Shown: positions 1-12,918, counted from the first letter of the stretch. The stretch is 64,000 bases of DNA from Perognathus longimembris pacificus (GCF_023159225.1 NW_025959298.1:1-64000), one strand, 5' to 3'. The notes: generated by a model not told the origin, from the sequence alone. Program-made: numbers and translations.

Positions 1-1404
1 ATGTTTACCAAAATGAGTGTCTTCTCCATCTGACTCGTAGACCTATTCAAATCAGATTTATTTATACAGTGATATTTATAACATAAAATTGGACAGTCAT
101 TATTATATCATCTTTGTCCTCAGTAGAAAGGCATATTTACCTTTTTTGTAAGATCAAGAGACGCTCTAGAAAACCAAAAGAAAATTTTCTTTTAAGAACC
201 CCAAATAATTCATCAAAGCTATGTTTAGCAGATTTGCGTTAGCAATGGCAGAGACAAGGAAATAACCGCTGCTATTTGTGGCTTGATCCCTGTCATACCT
301 GACTGTCTCTAAGAGAGTAACTTGGCTCGTCACTATGGCTACAGAATTCTACTTCAGGTTGTGTTCTTTGGATCTTCCATGAAGTATGCATAAAGCAGGC
401 ATATTTACAGAAAGGTTTCTCTGTCCAGCCAATGAAGAACGATGGGAATGGATACACCATTCAAGTGATAAGAACTCATTCATCAGTACCATTGGCCTCC
501 TCATCCTATTAGGTGTTGAAAAGATATGTCCCAGCCATCCCAGAGGACCATGCAGAGATCATCACAGACAGGAGAAAAGGTTCAAAAGGAGGTTTATAAG
601 TGGGGCCATAGTTCCCATGGGAGAGGGAGCTACATGGTGTCTGCACCTTATCCAGGTGGCAGCTTCTCTCTCTGGGGGTAAAGGGGAAGTAGATAGGTAG
701 TGAGTAGGAGTGGCTCATTAGGTATGGGTGGATCTGGGGGCTAGTGGGAGGAGCTGAGGACCTGAGGCTAAGGAAATGCAAACAGGTATAAGAACCTCTG
801 TGGTGTCATCCATGTAGAATAGGAAATAAAGAAAGCCACCTTGGCTTTTTCATTAACATGTTACACAATCTTGTGCAAATCATTTCCACATATGGCTTTT
901 TACAAACTGGTCATATCATTGTAAGTAAGAGCTGGGCAATAACGACTTAGCATCTTAGTCAATTCTCTACCTAGCATAAATTCTAAACAGTACCAGATTT
1001 TGGGATTATTTTTGGGGGGGAGCAAATAAGGCAGACTTGCCCTGTATCCTCATGGAGTTTCTAGTTCCATGAAGATGACACCAAATGTTAATTTGAAAAG
1101 GACTTTCCATGTGGGATAAGCAAAATCAAGAGGAGTACATTTTGGAGCATATAACCTAAATCTATAAAATGTTTACAATATGGGAAGTTGTTTAAATGGT
1201 TTGGTGGTAGAGAAAGAAAACTATACTTATGTTTCAGAAATTCATAATAGAAGAAAATATGGCTCCTGAGAAAATCTGTAGGAATGGATACAAAGTTTGT
1301 TGGTTGCCTTTTGAATTTCTAAGAATTGATGGATAGGTAGATAAAGGTACACTGGTAGCTGATCTGCTGATATTCCAAATGAAAGAAACATGATATTTTT
1401 TTTC
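1..1404. other. AT-rich intergenic DNA, no gene seen
   Basis: I see no coding sequence, RNA gene or clear repeat family here. Short open frames lack recognisable similarity and lie in frames that look random for AT-rich mammalian DNA. Confidence 0.6.
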
Positions 1405-1480
1405 TTGGTCATGGGGCTTGAACTCTGGGCCTGGGCTCTGTCCCTGAGCTCTTCAGCTCTACCACCTGAGCCACTTTCTA
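1405..1480 (-). mobile_element. SINE fragment, Geo/ID-like family
   Basis: Carries the family's 3' body on the minus strand: the landmarks 'ggcttgaactc', 'gggcctgggc', 'tccctgagct' and 'acctgagcca' occur in the same order as in the longer copies in this window. It is truncated on both sides. Confidence 0.65.
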
Positions 1481-1612
1481 AACATGATTTTTAATATAGA
1501 ATGGACAGCCTGTTCTATATGATGATAGTCTATTCTATTCTATGAATAGTGAGATTAAAGTTGAGAACTTCTTGTGTGGAGTGTTTAACAGCTACAGGTA
1601 AAAAGTGAGACT

Positions 1613-1845
1613 AGAAGCCATCTGGTGGTGGCTCAGTTATAATTCTAGCTTCTTAGGAGATTGCAATCTGAAGGTTGAGATTCAAAGCCAGCCTAGGCAG
1701 GAATTTCCATGAGTCTCTCACCTTCAATAGCCACCAAAAAGCCAAAGTAGAGCTGTGGCTCAAGTGATAGAAAGCCAGCCTTGAGCAAAAAAGTTAAGGG
1801 GCATTGCCCAGGCCCTGAGTTCAAGCCCTAGTATGAGCATACACA
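1613..1845 (+). mobile_element. SINE, Geo-like, sense orientation
   Basis: Starts with a tRNA-like promoter end ('ggtggctcagttataattc'), continues with 'aaagccagcctaggcagg', and ends in 'tgagttcaagccctag'. The order matches the reverse complement of the minus-strand copies elsewhere in the window. It is diverged, so this is probably an old insertion. Confidence 0.75.
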
Positions 1846-4244
1846 GAAAGTAGATACTTCTTAAGGTATCCTCTATACTTATGAAATGACTATTTACAAA
1901 ATGGGAGTAAATGCCAACAAGCGCAAGTACCCCTCATTCCAAGTGGGAGCAGTACAGATCCTGGTGATGGATTGAGGTCGCCCCAGTATGGTGATGGACG
2001 TAAATGGTCACGCTTGCTTTGAGATAGAGCATTCTTCCCCCTGGTGTCAGAGCCTTTGTGTTCCTTTGCTAATCCAGTGGATTTGAGCATATAAAACTCC
2101 ATGTCTTGCTGTATACATTTTCAATGATATAGAGAACAGAAACAGTTTTACCTTAAGAAACTTGAATAAGCAACTTGAGATGGTGAATGTTATGGAAATG
2201 AAAATGGCAGATATTCTCCACTTCCTGTGACACAGAACAGGGCACAGTGATGAGGGTGCCCCCACGAATGTCCCCAGTAAGTCTTTCTGAGGCCTAATGA
2301 ATCCAACAGGCTGGACATGACATGCTCAGTGACTTTTCTGCTGAGAGTGGACAAGGACAAGTTGCCTTTTGAAGGGGTGTTCTTGTTCTCTTTTGTCTGC
2401 CTTGTTTACAAATGAAGAAGCTAATTCTTCCAATTCTTGCTCTGTGATGCTTGGCTTGGAACTTGAGGCCTTTTCCTTGCTTCATTTAAACCACTCCTCC
2501 AGTTCCTTTTTTTTTTTTTTTTTTTTTGGCTTTTGAGTTATCTTTGGATAGTCTTTTGGGCTGGCCAGCCCTCCCCTTCCTCTATCTCTTCCACCTTTCT
2601 CCCTTTTCCTCTGCCCTTTTCACTCTTCTTCCCCTTTAACTCCTCCTCCCCTCCCTCCCCTGCTTTTCATTTGATCAGGTGGTCTCAAGACTGTGCTCCT
2701 CCCTACCTCTGTTCCCCAGTATCTGGGAAACAGAAGTGTGCCACGATGTCTGGCTTCCTTTCCCTTTCTCACTGTAGTAATTCCGTTGGTAATTATGTAA
2801 AAGGATACCAATACTATATGGAATTTCAATTCACTGTACCTTATTCGATGTGTGGGAGCAAGCATTCTTTCAAGGCCACAGTCTGCTCTGCTTCTGATTG
2901 CTTTGTAAGGCTGTAAAATCAACACTGTGACATGACCAAAATGGAAGCCATCCAAGACCTATCATGAAAAATTGTTTGGGTGCCCTCCTTACCATGTTAG
3001 AGACTTTCTGGGGTGGTTTGGTGGAAGTGGAGAATGTGAAAACTGTTTATGGATGACTCTGAGCTGCAGGCTGAAACCTGAAACCCAGGATATGACTGGC
3101 TACACCTAGAAGCATTGCTACCTAACCTGGCTTGCCAAGATGGGTGAAGTTTGGTGGGGTGGTTTAAAGTGCCATGGAATTTCACAATGCCCCCATCCCT
3201 CCCCAATTTGTGTTAACAATGGTGATTCTTACGTGGAGATAGGAGGAACTGAGCTAAATAGGAGTTCACTGCTCCACCAGTTTCTTCCCAATTGAATTGC
3301 GAGCTATCCCTTGTCTTCTTTGGTGATGGACAAAATCAGTAGAGAAAGCAAATAGTTTCTCCAACCCATCAGCTCTAAGATACCTGAAATGCAGTCAATG
3401 TTGCACTTGTGTATAGTAGATACAGCCACAGCCATGAACTTTGGGCTAGTATTCCAACAGCTAGAATAAGTGGAATTAATACTGTCATTCAACTTACTGT
3501 GGAACTTCTTCCCCTCAAAATTTGGAATTTCTATGAGTACAGGATAATTTGGAATTACGATGACACTTCTGACGTCATTGCATCCAGAGATGTCACTGCC
3601 TCTTCAGTTGAAGGCCTTATTCTCTTCACGAATGGTAGTTGAAATGTATTCATTTCCCTTCATAATGTGTTCCTTACATTGATCAGTAGATTCATGCAGT
3701 TTTTGTTATAAGGGCATACTTATAGGCTTTGACACCTAAAATGTAAAAAAAAAAATTATAATTTCAATTTATAGGCGTTCTGGTCTTCATTATGGACATG
3801 AAGCTTTAATTCTTGTATTTAAAATATATTCACACGTTATAAAATACAATGATCATATTTACTCTAATTGAGTAAATTGTAGCAAGCTCTGGCTTGTACA
3901 TTATGGTATAACTGGGAGTCAGAATATATGTCTAGATAGTCTTCTTTGTTATCGGTTCCTCTCGCCTCTTCTCCCACTCTTCTCACCTCTTTTCCTCCTC
4001 TTCCTTCTCCCTTTCTTCCAAAAGAGCTCAATGTTCCTCACTGAAAGTGAGGAACATATTCCTTAATGTGTTAGCACTAGAAAGTTGGGGAAATGCACAA
4101 TGTAACCCACTGTGATATACATCACAAACATCAACATCTCTCACCCCATCCGTCTGCCTTAAAGTCTGAGATTTTTTTAAAGCCTTTAAGTCATCCCAGT
4201 TTTTGACATGTTTCTGTGCATTTTTTCATTTTTCTTTGTGCTTT
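1846..4244. other. Intergenic DNA, no gene seen
   Basis: Nothing coding is recognisable. The stretch holds a 22-nt poly-T run near 2506-2527, a pyrimidine-rich tract at about 2570-2660, and a CT-rich patch at about 3955-4022. The 127-codon frame at 2533-2916 begins in the pyrimidine tract and has no recognisable domain. Confidence 0.55.
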
Positions 4245-4482
4245 TTTACTTTTTGGTGCCTGCACCAGGGCTTGTACACAGGTCCTGAGTGCTATCCCTT
4301 AGCCTTTGCACTCAAGGATAGTGGTCTACCACTTGAACCACAGCTCTGTTTCCTGATTTTTTGGTGATTAATTGTAGATAAGAGACTTTCTGGTGCATGC
4401 TTTCTTTGAACCTTGATTCTCAGAAATCATTCTCTTGAGGATTACAGACATGAGCCACTGGCACCTTGCTCCTTTGAGCTTT
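4245..4482 (-). mobile_element. SINE, Geo-like
   Basis: Minus-strand copy with 'gggcttgtaca', 'tcctgagtgctatccctt', 'ctaccacttgaaccacag' and 'attacagacatgagccac' in family order. Strongly diverged. Confidence 0.7.
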
Positions 4483-5414
4483 TATTCTTCACACATACGC
4501 ACATAGAGTCTTGTCAACAAGTTGCTGCTGCCATTAACTTTTTAATATAGTTATTGTTAACACTAGAGTTTTGTTGAGCAGTTAATGTTTAGCTGGCCAA
4601 ATAGTATCTGCAACATAACTTTCCCCCAAATTACAATGTCCCTTAGTATCTGAAGTGGGTTGGCTCTACAACCCATGTGGCTAATGAAGTTCTTTTGATA
4701 TAAAACAGTATAATATTTGCATATAAACTACAAACATCCTTCATATACTTTGTCTTCTCTAGATTGCTTACAGTAAGTAATATAATTGAAATAATGTGTA
4801 ACTAGATTTTATACCATATTATAGGGCATTATGACAAGAAAACAGTGTGAATGTGTTTTAGTACAGATGCACTGCTTTTCCCTTAAAGATGTACAATCTG
4901 TAATTGGTTGAATTTGCATATGCAGAGTATTTATTTGTGCATTATTTATAGAAACTATGCTGTAAGAAAGTTGGTCTTTGGTAAAATGATGATGGTTCTA
5001 TGTTGAAACTGAAATGGAATCCAGGAGGAGACTGTGAGTTTTGTGTCTGCATTTAAATGACAGGCAAGATCTTGAGAAATTACTAATATTGTAGCCAATA
5101 TTGACTGAGAAATCCAATGCATTTCACAGAGAGAGTGTAAATCTGGCCACATTGTAACGAGTACAACAGAAGGAAAATTGAAAGACTATCTTGTTCCCAT
5201 TGAAATGAATGTCCACTGTCATCAGGTGTTTGAGCAGGGAGTTGTGGATAGCTCTTTGGCCAAGCAAAGCACATTTTATACGTGTCTGGTAGGACATGCA
5301 ATAGAATGACACAGCAGCTCTACAAGCTATTGAGCTTTGTTGAGAGATAGTTTTCCCTTCCGTATATCGTTTCAAACTATGGGCTTCAAGGAAGTCTGGA
5401 ACATAAAAATGACT
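4483..5414. other. AT-rich intergenic DNA, no gene seen
   Basis: No recognisable gene or repeat. Three overlapping minus-strand frames of 65-83 codons at 4955-5375 show no domain or signal. Confidence 0.55.
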
Positions 5415-5630
5415 TTTTGTTTTGACAGACCTGGGGCTTGAACTCAGGGCCTGGGCACTGAGTATCTTTTGCTCAAGGCTGGCACTCAGCTCTACTCTGA
5501 ACTATCTGGTGGTTGGAGCTTAGTGTCTTGTAGACTTTTCCTGCCCAGGCTTGCTTTGAACTGTGATCCTCAGATCTCATTTCTGAATAGCTAGGATTGT
5601 AGGCATAGGCCACCAGTACCTGACTTCCCG
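5415..5630 (-). mobile_element. SINE, Geo-like
   Basis: Contains 'ggggcttgaactcagggcc', 'gctcaaggctggcactcag' and 'agctaggattgtaggcata', the family's 3' body read on the minus strand. Confidence 0.75.
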
Positions 5631-5639
5631 ACTTCCTGA

Positions 5640-5765
5640 ATTTTGCTCCTCTGTCCTCTGTCCTCCTCCTCAGGCCCCCTTCCTTCCTTCCTCCTCCTTT
5701 TTTCACCTTTCTTCTTTTTTCCCCTTCCTCCTCCTTTTTTCATCTTTCTTCTTTTTTCCCCTTTT
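5640..5765. repeat. CT-rich tract with a short tandem duplication
   Basis: A pyrimidine-rich stretch in which a roughly 40-nt block (cctcctccttttttca, then ctttcttcttttttcccc) appears twice in tandem, with one or two changes, at about 5687-5763. Confidence 0.7.
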
Positions 5766-7377
5766 CTTCATTGCTTTGCTTTCTGAGAGAATTCAATGAT
5801 CAGCCAACCATGAAATGGGAAAGTGGACCAAATAAGGCTGGATAATTTATTTGAGCCAAACAGAGGTATTATAATCTATTAAAAATATTTCGCCAAACAC
5901 ACTGTATTCCCGACTTTATCTCATAACCCTGCAGATTGTCTGGTAGTTGCCCAGGACCTGAGGCAGGAAGGCGGACCCATGTGCCTGAACTTTCCAGTCA
6001 TGTCTTTGCAACTGGTAGTTTTTAATAAAAGAAAAACTCTAACATTGTGAAATTACATCAGTGAAGAAACCATAGCTTTTTATGTTCTTGTATATGCTTT
6101 TCTTCTGTGCAATGTTATTCAATGCCCTAAATTTCAGCTACTTTTGAGATATTTTCTTGAATGTTGAGATTAGTCTGGAAATCAGGCTAGGAATAAATGA
6201 AATGCTGGTGTGGTAATAAAATTTATGTTACCATTTTATGAATATGAAAATGTCTAATTGTTATAACACAAGGTATCTTTGGATTAAGAAGTCTAGGACA
6301 TTTTATTCTTTTACACCTTTTTTTTAAAGCAGGAAAACCTTTGCTTCTACCATCAGTCTTGAAGCAGAAATCCCAGAAAAAAGAATTTTATAATCAGTCA
6401 CAAAGAATTCCTACACGCATCATGTATCCCTTCCTCATCATTTCCCATTTCTTAGGAGTCTCCACATTGTTTAATTGTAATCATGTTTAACTAGCATTTT
6501 AAAGCTTCACACTGCTTTCACATTTATGGGATATGATGAGAAGATTAAGAATGGTTGAAACTCAAGAGTAAATACAGGAAACTTAAGAGTAGATGTAGAA
6601 ATGTGACTCCACCAGGCTTTCATGGAGCACACATTACCCCAGTGGGCTTCATGTTGTGGCCATCCATGTATAGAAGAACAAACTAGAAGGTGCACTCTCC
6701 CAAACAACCCTCATTCTAGTCAGGCCCCTCTCCTGTACTCTGCTTTGCAATTCTGTAGCAGGAATCTAAACTCTGGTTTCCTTCCATTGCATTGGTGTTG
6801 TTTGACCTGACTTTCCCTCAGCTTGGAACTTACGCATATGGGACTCAGGTGGCAGGGCCCTGCCTTTCCAGGGCCTGCACTTAGTATTCAATCTATTGTG
6901 GAGCAGAGGGATGTTCATGACCCATAGCAAAACACCTCCCACGTCCCATAAAGTGACATGTTGTTTCTATTAAGGGATCATTTTCTTAAGTGAAATCATG
7001 ACCAGTCATGATGGCATGGAAGTATACAGAGGCCAAGTGACTATGTGTTACTTTAATTACCAAAGAAGTAACTATTATGATTCCATAATGGTTCAAAGAA
7101 GAATTTTAAGACTGAAACAGTGGTTTTATTGTTTCTTTAGTTCAGAAGTAATTGAAATGGAATATGTAAATAGAGTCAAAGTGGACTTTTCCAAGTGAGA
7201 AAGAGAAGCCCATTGCACTTCGAAAGAATCTATATGACTATAGCAAGAAAGACATCGCCAATTAACAAATATTTATTTTCCTTTGCTATTCTCTGCTATT
7301 TATCCTGTTACATAGTAGTGGAATGAATTAGGAAGAGAGTGATGTAGAGTGCATGGTTTTCCATTGCAACACAAACT
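5766..7377. other. AT-rich intergenic DNA, no gene seen
   Basis: No coding sequence, RNA gene or recognisable repeat. Frames of 62-66 codons at 6507-6810 and 6998-7198 have no detectable domain. Confidence 0.55.
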
Positions 7378-7430
7378 CTGTCTATCTATCTATCTATCTA
7401 TCTACCTACCTACCTACCTACCTACCTATA
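7378..7430. repeat. Compound TCTA / TACC microsatellite
   Basis: Uninterrupted TCTA units followed directly by TACC units. It abuts the poly-A side of the next SINE, a common place for microsatellite birth. Confidence 0.9.
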
Positions 7431-7662
7431 TTTTTGCTGTTCCCGGGGTTTGAACTCAGGCTTGGACACAGTCCCTGAGCTTTTTTTGCTTAAGGCTAGC
7501 ACTCTGTCACTTGAGCAATAGCTCTACTTCCAGCTTTTTGGTGGTTAATTGAAGAGAAGAGTCTCACAGAGTTTTCCTGTCCAGGCTGGGTTAGAACCTC
7601 GATCCTCAGATCTCAGCCTCCTGAATAGCTAGGATTACTGGCTACAGCCACTGGCTTCCAGC
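7431..7662 (-). mobile_element. SINE, Geo-like
   Basis: Minus-strand copy with 'ggggtttgaactcagg', 'gtccctgagctttttttgct', 'taattgaagagaagagtctc' and 'agctaggattactggctac' in order. The microsatellite sits at its low-coordinate end. Confidence 0.8.
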
Positions 7663-7904
7663 TTACTTTCCCTATAGTCTTAAACTATATAGGAATCAAC
7701 TCTTTGGTAAGCTTTTTTCCATTTTTATGTTTATATTACTAATGATTATTTTGTCTCTATTTCCCTGTCTTATGATTATTTAATTATAAGACAATTGTTT
7801 ATTTTTTATTTGATTAGTTATTTAAAGGACGGGTCTTTGGGGCTTTATATCATAGGATCCAAAGGTAGCACTAATGTCTGTGAACCTTAAAATTATACTA
7901 CCAC

Positions 7905-8128
7905 TTTTTTTGTTTTTTGTTTTTTTTTTTTGGCCAGTCCTGGGCCTTGGACTCAGGGCCTGAGCACTGTCCCTGGCTTCTTCCCGCTCAAGGCTAGCAC
8001 TCCGCCACTTGAGCCACAGTGCCGCTTCTGGCCGTTTTCTGTATATGTGGTGCTGGGGAATCGAACCTAGGGCCTCGTGTATCCAAGGCAGGCACTCTTG
8101 CCACTAGGCTATATCCCCAGCCCAGTAC
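7905..8128 (-). mobile_element. ID-type SINE with Geo-like body
   Basis: Poly-T start followed by 'ggccagtcctgggcc' and 'gctcaaggctagcactc', ending in an ID-like head: 'ggaatcgaacctagggcc', 'ccactaggctatatcccc'. Read on the minus strand, that head is the tRNA-derived ID promoter region with the A box near 'gatatagcctagtgg' and the B box near 'ggttcgattcc'. The better preserved head implies a younger copy than its neighbours. Confidence 0.85.
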
Positions 8129-8161
8129 TACCACTTTTTTGATGACCAAAGCTCATTAGAA

Positions 8162-8398
8162 ACTGGAGCCTGTGGCTCAGGCCTGTAATCCCAGACCCTC
8201 ATGAGATTGGAGGATTGTGCTTTGAAACCCGCCCTGGGCAGGGAAATCCATGACATCCATCCTCCATGAACCACCAAAGTACCTGAAAGTGTGCTATTTC
8301 TCATGGGGTAGCAGGCCAGTATGGAGTGACAAAGCTAAGGGACATAGCCCAGTCTCTGAGTTCAATTTTCAGTGCTGGCTCAAAAACCAAAACCCCAC
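8162..8398 (+). mobile_element. SINE, Geo-like, sense orientation
   Basis: Starts 'gcctgtggctcaggcctgta', passes through 'ccctgggcagggaaatcc', and ends near 'ctgagttcaattttcag' with an A-rich tail rich in 'aaaaccaaaacccc'. Confidence 0.75.
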
Positions 8399-9488
8399 CA
8401 AAACACAACTGACCTGAAAGACTCTAGTCCCTGTGCGTAGGAACTAATAATTTGTCCTACTACTGTGAAGGGAAGAGCTTCTGAGTTCTTACAAAAACTA
8501 TCTTTAAGTATTTGTGCAAAGGAGTTGCCATTTGACAAAGCAGTTTATGAATATGGCCCATCTTAACCCACCTCACCCCTTTCAACATTCTTGCCCCTCC
8601 TTCCTCTGCCCAGCCCTTCCGTTTTCTTACTTTTGTAGTATGTACAATGAATTCTTGACTACAATTCCCCCCTTCCCCTTCATTTGTCTCCCGCTCTCCC
8701 CTTGCCCCCACTTGATGAGCTGCTGTTTTTCACCCTTATGCTTTGGGAAGTAATGATAAGCACCACCCCCCTTCCGCCAGTACTTCCTCAGAACTTTCTA
8801 GATTCCTAAGAGTGGTCATTGTAAATGTCTAACACAAGAATAAATAGGATAGCAAGATATGAGAGGGTTAAAGACATGCTTTAATCATAATCTTTGTGAT
8901 TCGAGTAAAGAAATGTTGTTGAATAAAGACACTGCACATTCCTGTTGGATATTTCTCACAGAGTGAACACAGTGCTGTCCCAACTCTTTTACTATATTTA
9001 AGTTTTTGGCTCATCACTGGTATTTGTTTCATAATCTAACAAAAAGATCACGTGTCTCTTGCTAGCAAAAGCTGCAGAGGAGGGAATGCTTATTCTATGA
9101 GTAGAGAGAGAAGGAAGGCTGGAGAGATGTTTGTGCTTGTGGAGAAGCTTATTTTATTTTTTTTTTAATAAACGCAGGCCATGTTTGCCACCTCCCGAAT
9201 TTTGCGCTACTCTTTTCGCTGTCCTAGCTTTGACTTAGTTTGTTTTATGTTCTCGTTTGGTTATTTCCTTGAACATCCCATCTAATTTACATCTCATTCA
9301 TTTTTGTGTTGCAGCTTCTGACAACTGTCTTGAGTCCACACTTCTCTAGATTTTTATACCTAGCAGCCATTTGGCTTCTACTTTTCCTGATCTCTCTCTT
9401 CCTCTCTCACTACCTGTGCCTAATGTTGAGGTTATAGTATCCAAAATAGCTCAGGCCTCAGCCACCTTGGTGTGTTCATGCTATCTGT
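8399..9488. other. Intergenic DNA, no gene seen
   Basis: No recognisable gene. CT-rich patches (about 8570-8720) generate short proline- and serine-rich frames that look incidental. Confidence 0.55.
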
Positions 9489-9489
9489 C

Positions 9490-10305
9490 CCTACCTGCCT
9501 CAGTGTCTGTACCTTTTGGCTGGTTTCACTCAGATTATGGCCAGAGAATGGCTGAAGTAAATAACAGGAAGGAAGAAAGGAAATGTATGGTGATTAGCAG
9601 TTCTTTGAGGGAAATGTTTACCTTTATTCACAAACAGTGTATGTGTTGGTAGTTTTCCTATTGCCAGAGAAAGAGAGTGTTGATTCTAAATGTTAGTTTT
9701 TAACATGAGAATCTTAAGCATTATATGTTATAACTCTCAGAAATGTTAGGTGTTTCAGAATCATTAAAAAATATTTATTGTCTTTTTTCTCCTTTATTGT
9801 CAAAGTGAAGTACAGAGGGGTTACAGTTTCATATATAATGCAGTGAGTACATTTCTTGTCAAATATGTTAGCTCCTCCTCCCCTCCACATGCCTACCTCT
9901 TCCCTCCTGCTTCCCCTTCCACCCACGAGTTGTACGGTTGGTTTACACCAAATGGTTTTGTGAGTATTGTGTTTGGAGTTGTTTGTATTTTTATCCTTTG
10001 TCTATTGATTTTGATATTTACTTTCTCTTCCCTAGCTCTAATACACGTATATACAGTATCCAGGGTGCTCAGATGAGATACAGTGATAGTGGGGGTAAAA
10101 CCACAGGAAGGGAATACGAGAGAAAATAAAAAGGGTACGGATTCATATCGCATGTTGAAAATAATTACAATAATGATATACCACTTGTTTTCATAACATG
10201 GAGCTCATTTCACTTAGCATCATCTTAAGTGTCCATAAGGGCATAGCTATTGGGCTATTATGACTTCGGCTTTGACTAGCCTAAACATGTACTAATTATT
10301 CCAAA
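9490..10305. repeat. Source-side copy of a segment duplicated at 55.64-56.46 kb
   Basis: Unique-looking sequence (9490 to about 9770) plus an L1 3' UTR fragment. The same stretch, same orientation, occurs at 55640-56456 with only about a dozen substitutions seen by eye over roughly 815 bp. The copied interval starts inside unique sequence and stops where the L1 fragment becomes inverted, so it is not a simple retroposition unit. Confidence 0.9.
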
Positions 10306-10375
10306 AAAAATTTACTATGTGAAGTGAGCCAGACCTAAAGAAACATAGACTGTATTGTTTTCCTCATAGGAAAAA
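9775..10375 (-). mobile_element. L1 3' UTR fragment with an inverted 5' piece
   Basis: 9775-10305 matches the 3' UTR of the longer L1 at 10386 onward ('tattgtcaaagtga.gtacag', 'tacaccaaa.ggttttg', 'actagcctaaac'), minus orientation. At 10315-10372, 'gtgaagtgagccagacc' and 'aaagaaacatag' are the reverse complement of L1 sequence found at about 10940-10975, so the 5' part is inverted. This is the usual outcome of twin priming during L1 insertion. Confidence 0.8.
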
Positions 10376-11263
10376 CATTTTTTTTTCTTATTTATTGTCA
10401 AAGTGATGTACAGAGAGGTTACAGTTGCATATGTTAGGCATTGGATACATTTCTTATACTGTTTGTTACCTCCTCCCTCACTTACCCTCCCCTCCCCCTG
10501 CCCCTCTCCCCCCAGAGTTGTTCACTTGGCTTACACCAAACAGTTTTGAAAGCATTGCCTTTGTAGTCGTTTGTCTTTTTATCTTGTATCTCTCGGTTTT
10601 GGTATTCCCTTTCACTTTCCTAATTCTAATACCAGTATATACAGTTTCCAAAGTACTCAAATAAGATAAACTGATAGTGAAGGTACAACCGCAGGAAGGG
10701 GATACAAGAGCATCATCAACAGTAGAAGCTACAGTTACACATGGCATGTTGAAAGTAATTACAGCAGTGATATAACAGTTGTTTCCATAAAATGGAGGTT
10801 GTTTCACTTAGCCTCATCTTATGTGTTCATAAGAGTATTGCTGTTGGGCTCTTGTGATCCTCTGCTGTGACTAGCCTAAACCTGAGCTAACTATTCCCTA
10901 TGAGAATAGGGAATCCTATTCATAGCATAGAATCCATGTTTCTTTGGGTCTGGCTCACTTCACTTAGGATAATTTTTTCCAAGTCCTTTCATTTCCTTAC
11001 AAATGCGGCAATGTCATTCTTTGAGACAGAGGTATGAAATTCCATTGTGTATATGTACCACATTTTCCTGATCCATTCATCTACTGAGCGTTACTGGGTG
11101 GGATCCATATTTTAGCTATGCCAAATTGTGCTGTGATGAATATTGTTGTGCTGGTGGCTTTTGTGTGTTCTTCTCTGTGGTCTTTGGGTAGATGCCAAAT
11201 GTGGGGCTGCTGGATCATAAGGGAGCTCTATGTTTACCTTCTGAGAAATCTCCATACCACTTG

Positions 11264-12376
11264 CTAGAGTGGCTGAACAAGTTTACATTCCCACCAACGA
11301 TGAAGTAGGGTTCCCTTTTGTCCACATCCCCTCCAACATTTATTATTGTTAGTTTTCTTGATATAGGTCATTCTTACTGGGGTGAGATGGAATCTCAGTG
11401 TTGTTTTGATTTGCCTTTCTTTTATGGCCAGAGATGTAGAGCACTTTTTCATATGACTCTTGGCCATTCTCATTTCCTCATCAGAGAAGTCTCTTTGTAA
11501 GTCTTTAGCCCACTTGTTGAGGGGGCTGTTGGTTCTTTGCGGTTTTGTTTTGGAGGAATTTAATTTTTTGTAGTTCTGCATATATTTTAGATATGAGGTC
11601 TTTGTTCATTGTATGGCTGATAAAGATCTTTTCCCAATCTGTAGGCTTTCCATTCATCTTGTGAGCTATGTCCTTTGCCCTGCAGAAGCTCAGCAATTTG
11701 ATGCAATCCCATTTGCTCGTCCTTTTTGTGATTTGTAGCATTTATGGCTCTTTGTTAAGGAAGGTCTGTCCTGTGCCAAGGAGCCCAAGTGTTTCTCCTA
11801 CTTCTTTTAGTGCTTTCAAGGTATCTGTTATAATTTCAAGATCTTTGATCCATGTGGAATTGATTTTGGTGCAGGATGATATATAAGGATCTAATTTTGC
11901 TTTGTTGTGGGTGTTGAACCAGTTTTGCCATCACCATTTGTTAAAGAGGCTATCTTTCTTCCATCGTATTTTTTTAGCTCCTCTATCAAAGATTAAGGGG
12001 GCTTAGTTCTGTGTGTTCACTGCTGGATCTTCAATTCTGTTCCATTGGTCTTCAGGCCTGTTCCATTGCCAATTCCAAGCTGTTTTTATAGCTATAGCTT
12101 TATAATACAGCTTGAAGTTTGGTATTGTAATTCCTCCGGCATTGTTCTTTCTGCTTAGGATTGTTTTTGCTAGTCGGGGGGTCATTTATTTTTCCATATA
12201 AATTTCTGGATTGCTTCCTCAATTTCATTAAAAAATGGTGTTGGGATATTAGTGGGTATTGCATGGAATTTGTAGATAGCTTTTGGCAATATTGCCATTT
12301 TGACTATATTAATCTTCCCAATCGAGGAGCATGGGAGGTTTTTCCATTTCCTTAGTTCTTTTTTTTTTTTTTTCAA
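11264..12376 (-). pseudogene. L1 ORF2p C-terminal region in several broken frames
   Basis: Successive frames carry the post-RT region: 12182-12376 ([28 protein letters not shown]), 12003-12185 ([21 protein letters not shown]), 11505-11741 (KPTDWEKIFISH) and 11264-11581 with the Cys-rich knuckle CWRGCG...LLHRWWEC. The order is collinear with L1 ORF2p but needs at least three frame changes. Remnants of the extreme C-terminus continue to about 10950. Confidence 0.88.
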
Positions 12377-12541
12377 ATTTTTATTATCAAAGTGATGTAC
12401 AGAAAGGTTACAGTTTCATATTTTAGGCACTGGATACATTTCTTGTACAGTTTGTTACCTTGTCCCTCATACCCCTCTCCCTCCTCCCCCTTTCCTTTCC
12501 CCCCCCCACGGAGATGTTCAGTTCACTTACACCAAACAGTC
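12357..12541 (-). mobile_element. L1 3' end fragment nested inside the L1
   Basis: A poly-T run followed by about 170 bp of L1 3' UTR ('tcaaagtgatgtacagaaagg', 'acaccaaacag') interrupts the ORF2 region; recognisable ORF2 sequence resumes on the other side ('agaggtctttcac'). It is a later, heavily 5'-truncated insertion. Confidence 0.85.
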
Positions 12542-12918
12542 TAATCATAGAGGTCTTTCACTTCTTTGGTTAAAGTTATTTCTAGGTATTTTATGTTTTT
12601 GAGACTATTGCAAAGGGAGTTGCTTTCCTGACTTCAGCCTCTGTCTTCGTGTTATTAGCATATAGAAAGGCTGTTGATTTTCGAGGGTTTATTTTATATC
12701 CTGCAACTTTGCCAAAGTTTTGGATCTGCTCTAGTAGCTAGGGAGTAGAGTCTATGGTGTTCGTTAGGTATAGGATCATGTAATCTGCAAAGAGAGAAAG
12801 CTTAACTTCATCTTTTCCTATTTGGATCCCCTTTTTGTTTTCTTCTTGCCTAATTGCTCTGGCTAGGAATGTTAAAGAGGAGGGGAGAGAGCAGACATCT
12901 CAATCTTGCTCCTGATTT

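Noticed and set aside
2533..2955. Overlapping frames of 127 (+) and 111 (-) codons
   Set aside because: They arise from a CT-rich tract; no recognisable domain and no splice context.
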